From NCBI GenBank assembly GCA_035041965.1, contig JAPYMA010000105.1, forward strand, positions 1-64,000: 64,000 bases of DNA, in the 5' to 3' direction. The notes under the pieces are model-generated. The model did no database searches. It saw only the letters and a list, made by a program, of their open reading frames with translations, and had not been told where the DNA came from. The stretch's first letter is position 1. The number at the start of each line of letters is the position of its first letter. Of this stretch, positions 61,909 to 64,000 are shown piece by piece. Source of the DNA: Anisakis pegreffii (lineage: Eukaryota > Nematoda > Chromadorea > Rhabditida > Anisakidae). The position numbers were made by a program, and so were the translations under genes.

Positions 61909-62693
61909 TCTGTCGCCATCATCTCCGATTGGATGTCACTGCCCTTTGCTGCTAAAGTGTGTTTTTTGTCCTCTGCTTAATGTATTTGAATGGATTATAA
62001 GATAATATTAATATTATTTTATTAATATATTTGTTGTGAAAAGAATTTGTTATCGTTGATGATTTCAGTAACTTTCAGATGATTTTGTTATGATTCAAAA
62101 CATTCGTTCGTTTATTCATTGTTCGTCCGTGTTTCTTTCTTTTTTGTTGCTGTCTTCATTATTCCGGTTCCAGATATCTCAGGTGGTTGGAATAGCCACA
62201 CTTTTACGTTGATGTTGTCTCGACTTTTGAGTAGAAAAGCGTAACACCAGAACTCTGCAGCATAATACGAAGGGTTCTCCTATGAAGGCTAGTAAAATGC
62301 AAATGAATTTGACAATGGATGTGATCCTTCAATCACCTCATCACCTCATCCATTAACAATACCGATAGTGTGGTTATTCCTCCTCCTGTCAGTGAACTTC
62401 TTCCTGCTCATACCGCTTCCCACTCCATATTTTGCTGATTGATACTAATATAATGTACCGTTCAGTCTACATATTCTCCTTCGTTTACATTCCACGTGTT
62501 CCATAATGGATTGACTGATTCAGCTGCACTTACTTCAGTCTCAGCTATTTACTGTTTTCTTATTCCTCATCGATACTAATAATATTCGCTGCTTTATGCA
62601 CAATTCTCGCGTTCATGTCTCGGGTTTTCTCATTGTTTTGTTTCTGTGAATGAATTGAATTAATTGCCTTGTGTACGAACGATCTTGTCGATT

Positions 62694-62699
62694 AATAAA
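62694..62699 (+). terminator. Candidate distal polyadenylation signal of fbn-1
   Basis: AATAAA about 1.15 kb after the stop codon on the coding strand. Weaker variants lie nearer to the stop, so the true site is uncertain. Confidence 0.25.
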
Positions 62700-64000
62700 A
62701 CTAACTGATATAATACTTTGCCACGGCAATATTCACTGAGTGAAGAAAAAGAAGAGCACATCGATATCTTAATACAATTTTCTTCAAAAAAAATTTGAGG
62801 TGAATAAATTTTGTCGTCTTCTTCAACAACTCGACGATCTCAAAGTATGGTGAGTTGTATAGGGTCTGAGCAATTTATGATTCAATGATTCAGATACAGT
62901 TTGAACGCTGAATATTTTCTGCAGATATCGAAAGAGACCAGATGCTTTATTTGTAGTTAAAGAGTATTGAAAATAAATAATATAAACGAATATTTGAAAG
63001 GTGATACTATTGATGGTAAAATATTCACTGAATTGCTTCATCAGCTTCTTCAACATAATAATACGACGATCGTTCATCATTTTGTTTTATGACCTTCTGA
63101 TGCAGCTTTCGACAGCTATGGGCGTAATTCAAGAAACGATAACGACGTTCCATGGCCTGCAACAAACAACGAACGCATCAGCACTCCGCTACATTCTTTT
63201 CGAATGTAACATCACAACAATTTTTAACCAAGTGAGCAATGAAAGCTAGTTGAATCCTCCGCATGGCGAGTTGAATTTGCGTCCACTTCTGGCAATTCAG
63301 CTTGCGAACTGGATTACTTGATCTCTCCTGATCTTCCACTATTCCTCTCCAACACCCTTACTGCTAACACTTTCTGCTCGATTCTACTCAGCTTGTGAAG
63401 TCAGTGAGATATTGCGGAAGAAAAGACAGCACACTGCTAAGACCTTCCAAATTGAGAATTGCATTGAATTCGATGAAGAAAGCAGCGTATGATTCGAGAA
63501 TTAAATAAAGTTTACTTTTGATCGGCGTGACGATTGCCAGTCAAGACGATCACCCAACGAAAAATTGCGTTGTATCATATCAAGTTCCTGTAATCACAGC
63601 AACATACTGACTGATGTTTATTTCGCAACCTTTTGCATTTTCTGAAGCTAACGTGTACGTGTTGTCGACGTCTCATAAGGATATATGAAATACCCTCTTA
63701 TCGCATGAATCTAATCGTAAACTTTTTACTGTCAACGTGTTGCTTTGTTGTACGCATCAAAACGCATAACGTTTACGCACTTACAATGTCGGCGTTAATT
63801 TGCTCATATTTTGGTTCATTGTAAAAACTGGCTTGACGTAGGTGACGATGTAAAGTTACCAATGAAGCCGGAGGTCCAGGTTCCTGCAGAAACGCTTACT
63901 GACATATTGATGTTTGCACTTTGTTCGAATTCGCACATCTTAATCCACTAAATAATGCTCAAAGAAACAACCCTGACTATTGTGAAATATGATGCTCATG

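Larger units (their letters stand above)
61544..64000. other. 3' flank of fbn-1, no further gene recognised
   Basis: AT-rich. It contains an (AAT)n microsatellite near 61887-61908 and candidate AATAAA signals. Open frames at 63001-63249 and 63633-63824 are hydrophobic or Cys-rich by composition but show no family motif and no splice continuity. Confidence 0.5.

Overview
The window is nuclear DNA of a nematode; the species cannot be told from sequence alone. It is AT-rich, its genes are cut by many short GT-AG introns ending in TTTCAG-like acceptors, and its recognisable genes are a p24 cargo receptor close to C. elegans SEL-9, a nematode-type chemoreceptor, and a very large fibrillin/ZP-domain protein with the architecture of C. 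elegans FBN-1. Several start codons sit a few bases after an acceptor with no partner donor, as expected for spliced-leader trans-splicing.

Layout. 1-3043: low-complexity DNA with an 83-127 bp tandem repeat and an (A)n/(AAAC)n tract. 3044-4992: a broken acid-lipase locus, with N-terminal pieces on the plus strand and C-terminal pieces on the minus strand, carrying stops and a frameshift. 7537-7580: 3' half of a tRNA-Ala-like sequence. 9068-11570 (minus): a seven-transmembrane chemoreceptor lacking a recognisable first exon and probably damaged. 12080-15270: a nested satellite (about 180 bp half-units, about 350/404 bp monomers, 756 bp dimers). 17440-17800: a GC-rich island. 20526-21601 (plus): sel-9/TMED2, four exons. 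22764-24430 (plus): a six-exon gene with two RING-like clusters. 24431-36054: a long stretch with no recognised gene. 36097-61543 (plus): the fbn-1-like gene. 61544-64000: 3' flank.

The fbn-1-like gene dominates the window. I could build 39 exons whose phases all agree and whose summed coding length (16,320 nt) is a multiple of three, predicting about 5,439 residues: signal peptide, an LDLa-like module, about 32 EGF-like modules in three blocks, one Gly/Ser/Lys-rich segment (exon 12), two giant Ser/Thr/Glu-rich exons (13 and 26), a ZP domain, a polybasic cleavage site, one membrane helix and a short tail. Exon 13 (7,055 nt) holds 56 consecutive 36-bp repeats without an indel. The protein should be an apical extracellular matrix component of epidermis.

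The genes do not form one pathway. SEL-9 acts in ER-Golgi trafficking, the RING protein is probably a ubiquitin ligase, and FBN-1 is secreted matrix. The most unusual structures are the in-register coding VNTR, a degenerate beta-like motif family in exon 12, a copied exon fragment lying between inverted repeats in an fbn-1 intron, the nested satellite, and the strand-split lipase.
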